Below, piece after piece: positions 1-8,603 of a stretch of 64,000 bases of DNA. The DNA lies in NCBI RefSeq assembly GCF_032930845.1, contig NZ_CP136758.1, positions 2,805,001 to 2,869,000 on the forward strand, in the 5' to 3' direction. The first letter of the stretch is position 1, and each line of letters starts with the position of its first letter. The notes under the pieces are model-generated. The model did not search any database, was not told the DNA's origin, and saw only the letters and a list, made by a program, of their open reading frames with translations. The translations under genes and the position numbers were made by a program. This DNA is from Parvularcula sp. LCG005 (GTDB taxonomy: Bacteria > Pseudomonadota > Alphaproteobacteria > Caulobacterales > Parvularculaceae).

Positions 1-1295
1 CGGATCACGACAACATGGCCTTCCTTGATCTCGCCACGACCGACGGCAGCGAAGGCATCTTCTTCGCATTCAAAAACGCGGGCCGTGCCCTCGAAAACGC
101 CATCGGAATAGCCAGCGGTTTTCAGGACGGCACCTTCAGGGGCCACCTGGCCGTACAGGACGCGCAGGCCGCCCGTCTTTTTCAGCGGGTTGTCCAGTGG
201 ACGGACCACTTTCTGATCTGGCGCTTCTTCCGCCAGGTCGATCTCTTCGAACAGGGTCCGGCCTGAGACGGTGGGTGCATCCACGATCAGGCCTGCTTCG
301 CGCAGGCGTTTGCCGAACAGACGGCAGCCCCCGGCCTTGTACAGATCAACGGCCACATAGCGGCCACCTGGCTTCATGTCCGCAAACACGGGTGCGATGC
401 GCGACAGCTCATCAAAAATATCGATAGAGAACGGTACGCCCGCCTCTGTCGCGATTGCGGCGAGGTGCAGGACGGCATTGGTGGAACCGCCAGAAGCAAC
501 GACTGAAACGGCGGCATTTCGCAGGGAGGTTTCGGTCACGAAATGGCGCGAATCCGGCCCTTCGAGCGCCCGTTTCGCCGCGAGCATGCCGCAACGATGG
601 GCCTCACCCGCCTTCGCTTCATCCGTGGCCGGTGGATCGCCCGCGCCCAACGGCGCCAGGCCGAGGAATGCCAGGGCCATGGCCATCGTATTGGCCGTGA
701 ACTGACCACCACAGGCGCCGGCGCCGGGGCAGGCGTGGCGCTCAACCGCGTCCAGTTCACTATCACCGATCTGGCCTTGGGAGTGCGCACCGACTGCTTC
801 GAATACGTCCTGAATGGTGACGTCCTTGTCGTTCAGGCAGCCGGGCGCGATGGTCCCGCCGTAAAAAATGACGCCCGGGATATCCATCCGAGACAGGGCC
901 ATGGCGGCGGCTGGCAGGGTCTTGTCACAGCCAACCAGAATGACCGCGGCATCAAGCGCATGGCCGCGCACAGCCAACTCGATCGAGTCCGCGATGACCT
1001 CGCGCGACATCAAAGATGCCCGCATTCCTTCATGGCCCATGGTAATGCCGTCGGAGACGACGATGGTCCCAAATTCGACCGGCACACCGCCGCCTTCGCG
1101 CACGCCCTCGACAACAGGCGCGGCCAGGTCACGCAGGTGCATGTTGCACGGCGTGACCGAAGAATAGGTGTTGATCACCGCGACCATGGGCTTGTCGAAA
1201 TCCTCATCCGACATGCCGGTTGCCCGCAACATTGCTCTCGCCGCTGCCCGTGAGGGTCCTTTGGTGATGGCGTCGCTACGTTTTTGTCGGGTCAT
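1..1295 (-). CDS. ilvD: Dihydroxy-acid dehydratase (3' end outside window)
   Basis: Fe-S enzyme that dehydrates dihydroxy acids to 2-keto acids in valine, leucine and isoleucine synthesis. The 431 visible codons run from ATG at 1295 off the left edge, so the C-terminal part is missing. Recognisable family segments are TPCNMHLRDLA near residue 50, GCDKTLPA, the cysteine-rich HACPGAGACGGQF, and SGGSTNAVLHLAA; the cysteines fit Fe-S cluster ligands. AGGA lies just before the start. Related sugar-acid dehydratases share the fold, but the branched-chain-rich leader peptide directly upstream supports IlvD. Very sure of the family, fairly sure of the substrate. Confidence 0.93.
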   Translation of the reverse strand, partial: MTRQKRSDAITKGPSRAAARAMLRATGMSDEDFDKPMVAVINTYSSVTPCNMHLRDLAAPVVEGVREGGGVPVEFGTIVVSDGITMGHEGMRASLMSREVIADSIELAVRGHALDAAVILVGCDKTLPAAAMALSRMDIPGVIFYGGTIAPGCLNDKDVTIQDVFEAVGAHSQGQIGDSELDAVERHACPGAGACGGQFTANTMAMALAFLGLAPLGAGDPPATDEAKAGEAHRCGMLAAKRALEGPDSRHFVTETSLRNAAVSVVASGGSTNAVLHLAAIATEAGVPFSIDIFDELSRIAPVFADMKPGGRYVAVDLYKAGGCRLFGKRLREAGLIVDAPTVSGRTLFEEIDLAEEAPDQKVVRPLDNPLKKTGGLRVLYGQVAPEGAVLKTAGYSDGVFEGTARVFECEEDAFAAVGRGEIKEGHVVVI

Positions 1296-1328
1296 GGTCC
1301 TGGTCTTCTGTCATTTGTGGTGAAGGTT

Positions 1329-1356
1329 AAAAAAAAAGCTCCCTTTCGGGAGCTTT
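1329..1356 (-). terminator. Intrinsic terminator between leader peptide and ilvD
   Basis: On the minus strand, AAAGCTCCC, a GAAA loop and GGGAGCTTT form a 9-bp stem followed by an unbroken run of T. It lies 22 nt after the leader-peptide stop and 33 nt before ilvD. The left arm (plus-strand 1347-1353) can instead pair with CGGGAGC at 1389-1395 inside the leader gene, so this is most likely an attenuator terminator. It would also stop any read-through from gltB. Confidence 0.85.
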
Positions 1357-1377
1357 GCCTCGGCGCTGCGTATGCGT

Positions 1378-1500
1378 TTACCGATGCCGCTCCCGCGGGG
1401 ATATGAAGTCAATAAGGAGTACGAGACCGACCACGAGCCGAGCCGCGACCCGCGCGAGCGGGACGTTGACGAGGTTCGCTAGGACAGTCGCGTTTACCAT
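1378..1500 (-). CDS. Candidate ilvD leader peptide (attenuation)
   Basis: A 40-residue open frame from ATG at 1500 to TAA at 1378. By my count it holds 8 Val, 7 Leu and 2 Ile, ending with the cluster LVVGLVLLIDFI just before the stop. The codons are mostly GTC, CTC, GTA and CTA, whereas CTG dominates in neighbouring genes. It is followed by a terminator and then ilvD, the layout of ribosome-mediated attenuators such as ilvGMEDA and ilvBN in enterics. The Shine-Dalgarno sequence is weak (GGA about 11 nt upstream). The frame stays open further upstream, but the composition fits a start at 1500. It could instead be a small membrane peptide, though its position argues for a leader. Confidence 0.7.
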   Translation of the reverse strand: MVNATVLANLVNVPLARVAARLVVGLVLLIDFISPRERHR

Positions 1501-1639
1501 CTGATCCAATTCCGAAAAAACGTGCGAGCGAGGCCCGCGTGCAGGTCCGCTACCATAACGTCGCAGGGCACGCAACCACCAAAAGCCATCTTATGCTGAG
1601 TTGCGCGCGCTGTGCGCCGTTTTCTGTCATTGCGCCAGA

Positions 1640-4600
1640 TCAGATGGCGTCTTTCTGCGTTGGCGCCGCGTTGGACAGGGCTTCGATCCTGTCTGTCGGG
1701 GCGACATACCAGAAATGGTCTTTCTCCTCCTCCCAATTGCCCAGCATTTCCAAAGCGCGGGGCGATCCTGTCTGTTCTGCATGACGTGTGACCAACGCCC
1801 GCAATTCTTCTTCTTTTTCAGCTGTGGGGCGCATCCAGTGGACATGCTCTGGATTGACCAGCAACTCAAACCGCGACTCCTGGTCGAACACAAAGGCTTC
1901 GCCGCCGGTCATCCCCGCGCCGAAATTGTCCCCCACGGATCCAAGAATGACGACCGTACCGCCGGTCATGTACTCACAACCATTTGAGCCGCAGCCTTCA
2001 ATCACCGCGACGGCACCGGAGTTGCGCACGGCGAAGCGTTCCCCTGCGCGGCCTGCCGCCAGAAGATAGCCTGCGCTCGCGCCATAAAGGCAGGTATTGC
2101 CGATGATGACGTCCTGGGTCCACGGCTCCTTGGAGAACGGACGAATGACGATCTGCGCACCGGACAGGCCCTTGCCCACATAGTCATTGGAGTCGCCTTC
2201 CAGCTGAATCCGCAGGCCGTTGGCCCCGAACGCCCCGAGAGACTGCCCCGCTGATCCGCGCAGAGACAATGTCAGATGGCCATCGGGCAGCCCCTCAGGC
2301 CCGAACCGGCGAACAATCTCGCCGCTCGTCCAAGTACCGACCGCACGGTGCGTATTCTTCACCGTATAGGTCAGCTGCATTTTCTCCATGCGCTCCCAGA
2401 CGGGAGCAGAGTCCTGCATCACCTGCGCGTCGAGCGTCTCACCAACTTCATTGCGGTGGGTCCGGTCAGAGCGCGGCGGATGATCCGTCTCCTGCGCGCG
2501 CACGAGGAGCGGGTTCAGGTCGAGGTCGTCAAGATCAGGCGATCCACGGCTGATCTGACGCAACAGGTCTGTCCGGCCAATGACGTCATCGATCGACTTC
2601 ATCCCCAGTTGAGACAGAATTTCGCGCACCTCCTCGGCGAGGAACGTCATCAGATTGATCACGTGATCCGCTGTGCCGACAAACCGGCTGCGCAGGCTGT
2701 CATCCTGGGTGCAGATGCCGACAGGGCAGGTATTAGCCTGACACTGACGAACGATCAGACAGCCCATGGCGACCAATGACAGGGTACCGATGCCGAATTC
2801 TTCCGCCCCCAGCATGGCAGCGATAACGATATCGCGGCCAGTCCGCAGACCCCCGTCCGTCCGCAAGGTGACGGATTCGCGCATATCATTCAGTGTCAGG
2901 ATCTGGTTGGCTTCCGCCAGGCCCAGCTCCCACGGACTGCCCGCAAATTTGATCGATGTCTGCGGGCTGGCACCTGTGCCCCCCACATGACCGGCAATCA
3001 GGATGACATCCGCTTTGGCCTTGGCGACGCCCACCGCAATGGTGCCCACGCCAGCAGAGGAAACGAGCTTCACGCAGACGCGTGCTGACGGATTGATCTG
3101 CTTCAGGTCATAGATCAGCTGCGCCAAATCTTCGATCGAATAGATGTCGTGGTGCGGCGGTGGCGAAATCAGTGTCACGCCGGGCGTCGACTTGCGCATC
3201 TTGGCGATGAATTCTGTCACCTTGAAGCCGGGCAGCTGCCCACCTTCGCCGGGCTTGGCGCCCTGCGCCACTTTGATCTCGATCTCGCGGCACTGGTTCA
3301 GATATTCCGCGGTCACACCAAAGCGGCCCGATGCGATCTGCTTGACCGCAGAGTTCCAGTTGTCACCGTTCGGACGCCGCTCATACCGCGCCGGATCCTC
3401 GCCACCCTCGCCGGACACCGACTTGGCGCCGATCCGGTTCATGGCCAGGTTCAATGTTCCGTGTGCCTCTTCGGATAGGGCCCCCAGCGACATGCCGGGT
3501 GTCACGAAACGCTGGCGGATCGAGTTGACACTTTCAACCTGGTCCATCGGCGTTGCGCGTTCCGGCAGGCGGAAGCCGAGCAGGTCCCGCAGCTGGATCG
3601 CGTCCTGCGACTGCAGGATAGCCGAGAACTTCTTGAACTCGACATAGTCGTTGTTCCGCACGGAATTGTGCAGGTGACGGACGGCTTCAGCCTCATAGGC
3701 ATGACGCTCGCCTCCCTTGCGGATCCGGTAGAACGACCCGACCGGCAACCGGGCAAGCGTTTCGTCCCAGGCCGTCTGGTGCAGGCGATAAAGTGCCTTC
3801 TCGATACCGGAGAGCCCGAGCCCGGAAATCCGGCTCGACGCATCGGGGAAGAACTCGGAAATCAGTGTGCGGGACAGTCCGACAGTTTCAAAGTTACAGC
3901 CGCCCCGATAGGCGGACAGCACCGACACACCCATTTTCGAGATGATCTTGAGAAGACCGGCCTCAACCGACTTCTTGTAGTTCACCAGACACTGGGACAG
4001 GGTCAGGTCACCATACCGGCCCGCTTCGTGACGGTCGGCAATGGTCTCCATCGCAAGGTACGGGTTCACGGTCGTTGCGCCGACGCCAATCAGCACCGCT
4101 GAATAATGAGCGTCCAGGCACTCCGCCGACTGAACGTTGAGCGAACAGCGGGAGCGTAGACCACGCTCGATCAGGCGGCGGTGAACGCCGCCCGTGGCCA
4201 GCACCATGGGCACCGGCATCCGGTCCGCAGACTGATGGCGATCGGTCAGAATGATGTGTCCTGCCCCGCCTTTCTCGATCGCGTCACAGGCGTCCTGACG
4301 GATGCGATCAAGGGCTTCAGCGAGGGTGCTGCCGGACGGTGCATCGGAGGATGGCAGCGGCGCGGTACAGTCGATCTCGACCACCCCTTCCCCGAGGGTC
4401 GTTTTCATGCGCTCAAGCATGCCATTGGTCAGGATCGGACCGTCGAGAACAAAAACGTTCGTCTGCGCCGAATCTTCAGCAAGAATATTGCCCAGATTCT
4501 TGAAGCGCGTCTTGAGACTCATCACGCGGCCTTCGCGCAGCGGGTCGATTGGCGGGTTTGTCACCTGGCTGAACCGCTGGCGGAAGAAGTGCGGCAACGG

Positions 4601-6139
4601 ACGATATTGGTCAGACAGCACAGCGAGTGGCGTGTCGTCACCCATCGAACCGATGGCTTCCTTGCCGTCCATGGCCATGGGCTTCAGGATGAGTTCCAGA
4701 TCTTCAGCCGTGTAGCCCGCCCCATACTGGCGCCGACCCAGGGTATCATCTTCGAACAGACGATCCTCGGGCCCCGGCCCGATCATCTTTTCGAGGTCCT
4801 TAATGTTGGTCAGCCATTTGTCGTATGGGTGCGCCGCCGTCAGCTTGTCGAGGATCGCGTCATTGTCGTAGAAACGCCCCTCTTTGAGATCGACGGCAAT
4901 CATGCCGCCCGCAGAGACGGAACCGCGCTTGACCACAAACTTGTCACCGAGCGGGCACATGCCGGTCTCGGACCCCACGGCCAACAAGCCGTCATCGGAC
5001 AAAGCATAGCGCAGTGGCCGCAGACCGTTCCGGTCGAGGCCGGCAATGGCCCAGCGCCCGTCACAGGCGGCAATTGCCGCGGGGCCGTCCCACGGCTCCA
5101 TGACGGCATTGCAATATTCGTAGAGCGCGCGGCGTTCCGGCGACATGATCGACGTCCGCTTTGACCAAGCCTCAGGTATCAGCAGCGCTTTCACCATGGG
5201 CGCGGAACGCCCTGCCCGCACAAGCACTTCGTAGACGGAGTCAAGCGCGCCACTATCCGACGTCCCGGGCTGGATGATCGGCTTGATGTCCTCGTCATGG
5301 TCGCCATAGACACTGGACGCCATCTTGATCTCGTGGCTCTTCATCCAGTTCACATTGCCGCGCAGCGTGTTGATCTCACCATTATGTGCCAGCATGCGGA
5401 AAGGCTGGGCCAGTCGCCATTGCGGGAACGTGTTGGTGGAATACCGCTGGTGGAAGATGGCAAAGGACGAGACGAATCGGCTGTCCTGCAGGTCCAGGTA
5501 AAATTTGTCGATGTCCTGCGCCAGAAACATGCCCTTGTAGATCACATCAGTCGGCGACAGCGAGCAGATGTAGAAGTCAGGAATACTCGCAGCGAGCACC
5601 TGCTTCTCAATCCGGCGACGGACGATATAGAGGGTCCGCTCCAGTTCCGAGCTGTCGCGGCCCGACGGATCGTGGAACAGGAGCTGCTCGATTTCTGGTC
5701 GCGTGTCGTTGGCTTTGCGGCCGATCACCGACGGATCGACCGGCACCTGACGCCAGCCATAAAGCCGAAAACCAAAACGCAGGATCTCGGTTTCAACGAT
5801 GGCGCGGGCCTTGTCCTGGGCCCCGAAATCCGTCCGTGGCAGGAAGATCATGCCAACGCAGACGTCGTTCTGGCCGGGCTCCTGCCCGCCGCGCACGACC
5901 TTGTCCTTGAAGAATTCCTGGCTCACGCCGATGCGCACGCCAGCGCCATCACCCGTTGCGCCATCCGATGCCACAGCCCCGCGGTGCCACACGGCCTTCA
6001 GGGCGGCGATTGCTTTGGACACGACCTCGCGCCGCGGCTTGCCATCAATGGCGGCGATCAGGCCGACGCCGCAGGCATCCCGCTCGTCACGAGGGTCATA
6101 AAGGCCATCAAAAGGGCGGCCAAAAAAGTCATTCGTCAT
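1640..6139 (-). CDS. gltB: Glutamate synthase (NADPH) large subunit
   Basis: Alpha subunit of GOGAT, which with GltD makes two glutamates from glutamine and 2-oxoglutarate. The protein has 1499 residues, normal for the family. The N-terminal glutamine amidotransferase nucleophile is Cys23 in DERDACGVG, so about 22 residues should be removed on maturation. The FMN and 2-oxoglutarate synthase domain follows, with the 3Fe-4S segment CLIVRQCQANTCPVGICTQ near residue 1140, then the C-terminal GXGXG beta-helix. It lies 77 bp downstream of gltD on the same strand, probably one transcript. There is no clear terminator after its stop, so its transcript may run into the ilvD leader region. Confidence 0.97.
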   Translation of the reverse strand: MTNDFFGRPFDGLYDPRDERDACGVGLIAAIDGKPRREVVSKAIAALKAVWHRGAVASDGATGDGAGVRIGVSQEFFKDKVVRGGQEPGQNDVCVGMIFLPRTDFGAQDKARAIVETEILRFGFRLYGWRQVPVDPSVIGRKANDTRPEIEQLLFHDPSGRDSSELERTLYIVRRRIEKQVLAASIPDFYICSLSPTDVIYKGMFLAQDIDKFYLDLQDSRFVSSFAIFHQRYSTNTFPQWRLAQPFRMLAHNGEINTLRGNVNWMKSHEIKMASSVYGDHDEDIKPIIQPGTSDSGALDSVYEVLVRAGRSAPMVKALLIPEAWSKRTSIMSPERRALYEYCNAVMEPWDGPAAIAACDGRWAIAGLDRNGLRPLRYALSDDGLLAVGSETGMCPLGDKFVVKRGSVSAGGMIAVDLKEGRFYDNDAILDKLTAAHPYDKWLTNIKDLEKMIGPGPEDRLFEDDTLGRRQYGAGYTAEDLELILKPMAMDGKEAIGSMGDDTPLAVLSDQYRPLPHFFRQRFSQVTNPPIDPLREGRVMSLKTRFKNLGNILAEDSAQTNVFVLDGPILTNGMLERMKTTLGEGVVEIDCTAPLPSSDAPSGSTLAEALDRIRQDACDAIEKGGAGHIILTDRHQSADRMPVPMVLATGGVHRRLIERGLRSRCSLNVQSAECLDAHYSAVLIGVGATTVNPYLAMETIADRHEAGRYGDLTLSQCLVNYKKSVEAGLLKIISKMGVSVLSAYRGGCNFETVGLSRTLISEFFPDASSRISGLGLSGIEKALYRLHQTAWDETLARLPVGSFYRIRKGGERHAYEAEAVRHLHNSVRNNDYVEFKKFSAILQSQDAIQLRDLLGFRLPERATPMDQVESVNSIRQRFVTPGMSLGALSEEAHGTLNLAMNRIGAKSVSGEGGEDPARYERRPNGDNWNSAVKQIASGRFGVTAEYLNQCREIEIKVAQGAKPGEGGQLPGFKVTEFIAKMRKSTPGVTLISPPPHHDIYSIEDLAQLIYDLKQINPSARVCVKLVSSAGVGTIAVGVAKAKADVILIAGHVGGTGASPQTSIKFAGSPWELGLAEANQILTLNDMRESVTLRTDGGLRTGRDIVIAAMLGAEEFGIGTLSLVAMGCLIVRQCQANTCPVGICTQDDSLRSRFVGTADHVINLMTFLAEEVREILSQLGMKSIDDVIGRTDLLRQISRGSPDLDDLDLNPLLVRAQETDHPPRSDRTHRNEVGETLDAQVMQDSAPVWERMEKMQLTYTVKNTHRAVGTWTSGEIVRRFGPEGLPDGHLTLSLRGSAGQSLGAFGANGLRIQLEGDSNDYVGKGLSGAQIVIRPFSKEPWTQDVIIGNTCLYGASAGYLLAAGRAGERFAVRNSGAVAVIEGCGSNGCEYMTGGTVVILGSVGDNFGAGMTGGEAFVFDQESRFELLVNPEHVHWMRPTAEKEEELRALVTRHAEQTGSPRALEMLGNWEEEKDHFWYVAPTDRIEALSNAAPTQKDAI

Positions 6140-6216
6140 TTTATCGGTCCCTTGCGGGGGCCCTGTCCCGGCATCGGGGAAGGGCCTTGCATCAAGCGTT
6201 AATCGTATCGCGTCGA

Positions 6217-7674
6217 TCAGGCGACGGAAGCGAGATCAGCAGCGGCTTTCTTGGTGGCAGCCTCTGCCGTCAAATGAGTGTGCATCGCGGCGGCCGCCTT
6301 TTGTCCATCATGGATAGCCCAGACGACGAGCGATGCGCCGCGAACGATATCACCGGCCGCAAATACGCCTGGCACGACGGTCTGAAACGTCTTCGGGTCC
6401 ACCTTCAGGGTCCCCCAACGGGTGATCGACAATTCCGGATCGCCGAACAGGCCGGGCATGTCCTCAGGATCAAAGCCGAGGGCCTTGATCACGAGATCGG
6501 CTTCCAGTTCCACGTCGTCACCGGGCACTTCTTCAGGCGCCTGACGACCGGAGGCATCGGGCGCACCGAGGCGCATGCGCGCGACCCGGACACCGGTCAC
6601 CCGGTTTGCATCGCCAAGGACGGCTTTGGGGGCCGACAGCCAACGAAATTCCACGCCCTCTTCTTCGGCGTTCTGCACTTCGCGGGCGGAGCCGGGCATG
6701 TTGGCCCGGTCACGGCGATAAAGACAGGTGACCGATGCTGCATCCTGGCGGATGGCGGTGCGGACACAGTCCATGGCGGTGTCACCCCCGCCAATCACGA
6801 CGACGCGCTTGCCCTCAGCGTTCAGAAGACCGCTTTCATAGTCGATCACCTCGTCGCCAAAGCCCTTGCGGTTCGATGCCGTGAGGTACTGCAGCGCCGG
6901 CACAACGCCATTATTGCCGCTGCCCGGCAGGGTCAGGTCGCGCGCCTTGTAGACGCCGGTCGTCACCAGCACGGCATCATGCTTCTCGCGCAATTCGGCA
7001 AAGGAAATGTCTTTGCCGATATCCGTGTTGAGAACGAAGGTGACCCCCGCCTCTTCGAGCCGCTGGACACGTCGTGCGACGACATGCTTCTCAAGTTTGA
7101 ACCCGGGAATGCCGTAGGTCAGCAGACCGCCGGCGCGGTCGTAACGGTCATAGATCGTGACCTGATAGCCCAGCGACCGCAGGCGATCAGCCGCGGCCAT
7201 ACCGCCGGGACCCGCACCGATGATGCCAACGGACTGCGCACGCTCACGACGCGGCTGGATCGGCTTGACCCAGCCTTCCTGCCAGGCCGTCTCCGTGATG
7301 AACTGCTCGACAGCGCCGATCGTCACGGTGCCGTGGCCCGATTGCTCGATCACGCATGACCCCTCGCACAGGCGGTCCTGCGGGCAGATGCGGCCACAAA
7401 TTTCGGGCATGGTGGAGGTCGAGGAGGACACCTCATAGGCCTCATCCAGCCGTCCTTCAGCGGCCAGCATGAGCCAGTCGGGAATATGATTGCCTAACGG
7501 ACAGCCCGACGCACAGAACGGGACACCGCATTGCGAACAGCGCGAAGACTGCGTCTCCGCTTCACTGACCTTGAACCCCGTATAGATTTCGGAAAAATCT
7601 TCGCGACGCACTTCTGCGGCACGTTTTTCCGGCGTCTTCCGGGGGGTCGTTACGAATTTCAACATATCAGACAT
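6217..7674 (-). CDS. gltD: Glutamate synthase (NADPH) small subunit
   Basis: Beta subunit of GOGAT, feeding electrons from NADPH through FAD and 4Fe-4S clusters to GltB. The 485 residues start with a cysteine-rich ferredoxin-like region (C46, C49, C54, C58 in CSQCGVPFCASGC, then CGRICPQDRLCEGSC). A FAD-binding GIIGAGPGG follows near residue 150 and an NADP-binding VVVIGGGDTAMDC later on. It is the first gene of the gltD-gltB pair. The order gltD then gltB, and the position after glnK-amtB, place it in a nitrogen-assimilation block. Confidence 0.96.
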   Translation of the reverse strand: MSDMLKFVTTPRKTPEKRAAEVRREDFSEIYTGFKVSEAETQSSRCSQCGVPFCASGCPLGNHIPDWLMLAAEGRLDEAYEVSSSTSTMPEICGRICPQDRLCEGSCVIEQSGHGTVTIGAVEQFITETAWQEGWVKPIQPRRERAQSVGIIGAGPGGMAAADRLRSLGYQVTIYDRYDRAGGLLTYGIPGFKLEKHVVARRVQRLEEAGVTFVLNTDIGKDISFAELREKHDAVLVTTGVYKARDLTLPGSGNNGVVPALQYLTASNRKGFGDEVIDYESGLLNAEGKRVVVIGGGDTAMDCVRTAIRQDAASVTCLYRRDRANMPGSAREVQNAEEEGVEFRWLSAPKAVLGDANRVTGVRVARMRLGAPDASGRQAPEEVPGDDVELEADLVIKALGFDPEDMPGLFGDPELSITRWGTLKVDPKTFQTVVPGVFAAGDIVRGASLVVWAIHDGQKAAAAMHTHLTAEAATKKAAADLASVA

Positions 7675-7709
7675 ACCATAGCCTCAACACCAAAATGCGC
7701 CGCAACGCA

Positions 7710-7746
7710 AGAGCGCCCCGCCGACAAAATGCCGACGAGGCGCTCT
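7710..7746 (-). terminator. Possible terminator or hairpin after the porin gene
   Basis: AGAGCGCC (7710-7717) and GGCGCTCT (7739-7746) are perfect 8-nt inverted repeats with a 21-nt loop, in the 118-bp gap between the porin gene and gltD. The minus-strand side lacks a good T tract, so it may be a weak terminator or a processing hairpin. Confidence 0.35.
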
Positions 7747-7792
7747 ATTTTAGCTGAAAATGCTAAATTGCGACGAAATATCGCCGAAGTCG

Positions 7793-8476
7793 TTACATTG
7801 ACTTGCCGATCGTGAAGACGACGCCGCCTTCTGCGATCTCGCCCAGATAGTCTTCTGCGTCGGTATCAACCCAAGCAGCAGACAGATCGAGGCCAGCATA
7901 CGATGTGTCGAGCGACACAGCGTAGTCGATTTTCTCGTCACCAAAGGCGCCATCTTCCAGACCAACGTGCAGGCCGAGGGAGAATGGTGATTCACCCAGC
8001 GGGAAGCCAGCGTCAGCATAGACGTAGACGTTGTCGTCGCCGAGATTGTCCTGGTCAGGCGCATAGGCCAGACCACCGGTCAGCTCAGCAACACCGACGG
8101 TGCCGGAAACCGAACCGTATACTTCATAGTACTCGGTGTCGTCCGAACCTGGGTAGAAGTAGCTGATCGCGCCGACGTCAAATGCGAGGCCACCGGCTTC
8201 AAAGCCGTAACCAGCATAGAAGTCGAGCTCGGTTTCGCTACCGGCGAACTCGTCGATCGAAGACGCCCAGGTGCCGACATAGAAGCCGGATTCGTGAGCG
8301 GCGTCGAAGCCACCCTGAATGGCGAATTCGTCAGCACTCAGCGACACACCGCGGAAGCGATAGTCGGAAGTGAAGGCGACGTTGCCGCTGACTTCAAAAC
8401 CTTCAAGGTCTTGAGCGTGGGCAGAACCAACAGCTGCGAGTGCAGCGGCGGCAATTAGAAGAGTTTTCTTGTTCAT
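7793..8476 (-). CDS. TorF-family (TIGR02001-type) outer-membrane porin
   Basis: Predicted beta-barrel outer-membrane protein of 227 residues. The start at 8476 is chosen because MNKKTLLIAAAALAAVGSAHAQ is a clean signal peptide and GGAG sits upstream; a longer frame to 8512 has no such support. The mature part begins with FEVSGNVAFTSDYRFRG, the hallmark of this family. It continues with alternating aromatic/glycine strands such as ELDFYAGYGFEAGG and ends in FTIGKSM. It lies downstream of glnK-amtB and upstream of gltDB, all on one strand. The linkage suggests a role in uptake of ammonium or small amines, but that is inference. Confidence 0.82.
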   Translation of the reverse strand: MNKKTLLIAAAALAAVGSAHAQDLEGFEVSGNVAFTSDYRFRGVSLSADEFAIQGGFDAAHESGFYVGTWASSIDEFAGSETELDFYAGYGFEAGGLAFDVGAISYFYPGSDDTEYYEVYGSVSGTVGVAELTGGLAYAPDQDNLGDDNVYVYADAGFPLGESPFSLGLHVGLEDGAFGDEKIDYAVSLDTSYAGLDLSAAWVDTDAEDYLGEIAEGGVVFTIGKSM

Positions 8477-8563
8477 CTCTAGCTCCAGTTGTGTCCAACG
8501 AATGCCCGGCAATACCAGCCCACCCGTCCCTCATCGTCCCCAATGCCCCGGGGATCCCTCAAT

Positions 8564-8587
8564 GAAGGCGGGATCCATCCCGCCTTC
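8564..8587 (-). terminator. Strong hairpin after amtB
   Basis: GAAGGCGGGA, a 4-nt loop and TCCCGCCTTC make a perfect 10-bp stem 17 nt after the amtB stop. The following tract (ATTGAGGG) is not T-rich, so it may act as a transcript-end stabiliser or partial terminator between amtB and the porin gene rather than a full stop. Confidence 0.5.
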
Positions 8588-8603
8588 GCATTCTTGTCAG
8601 CCG

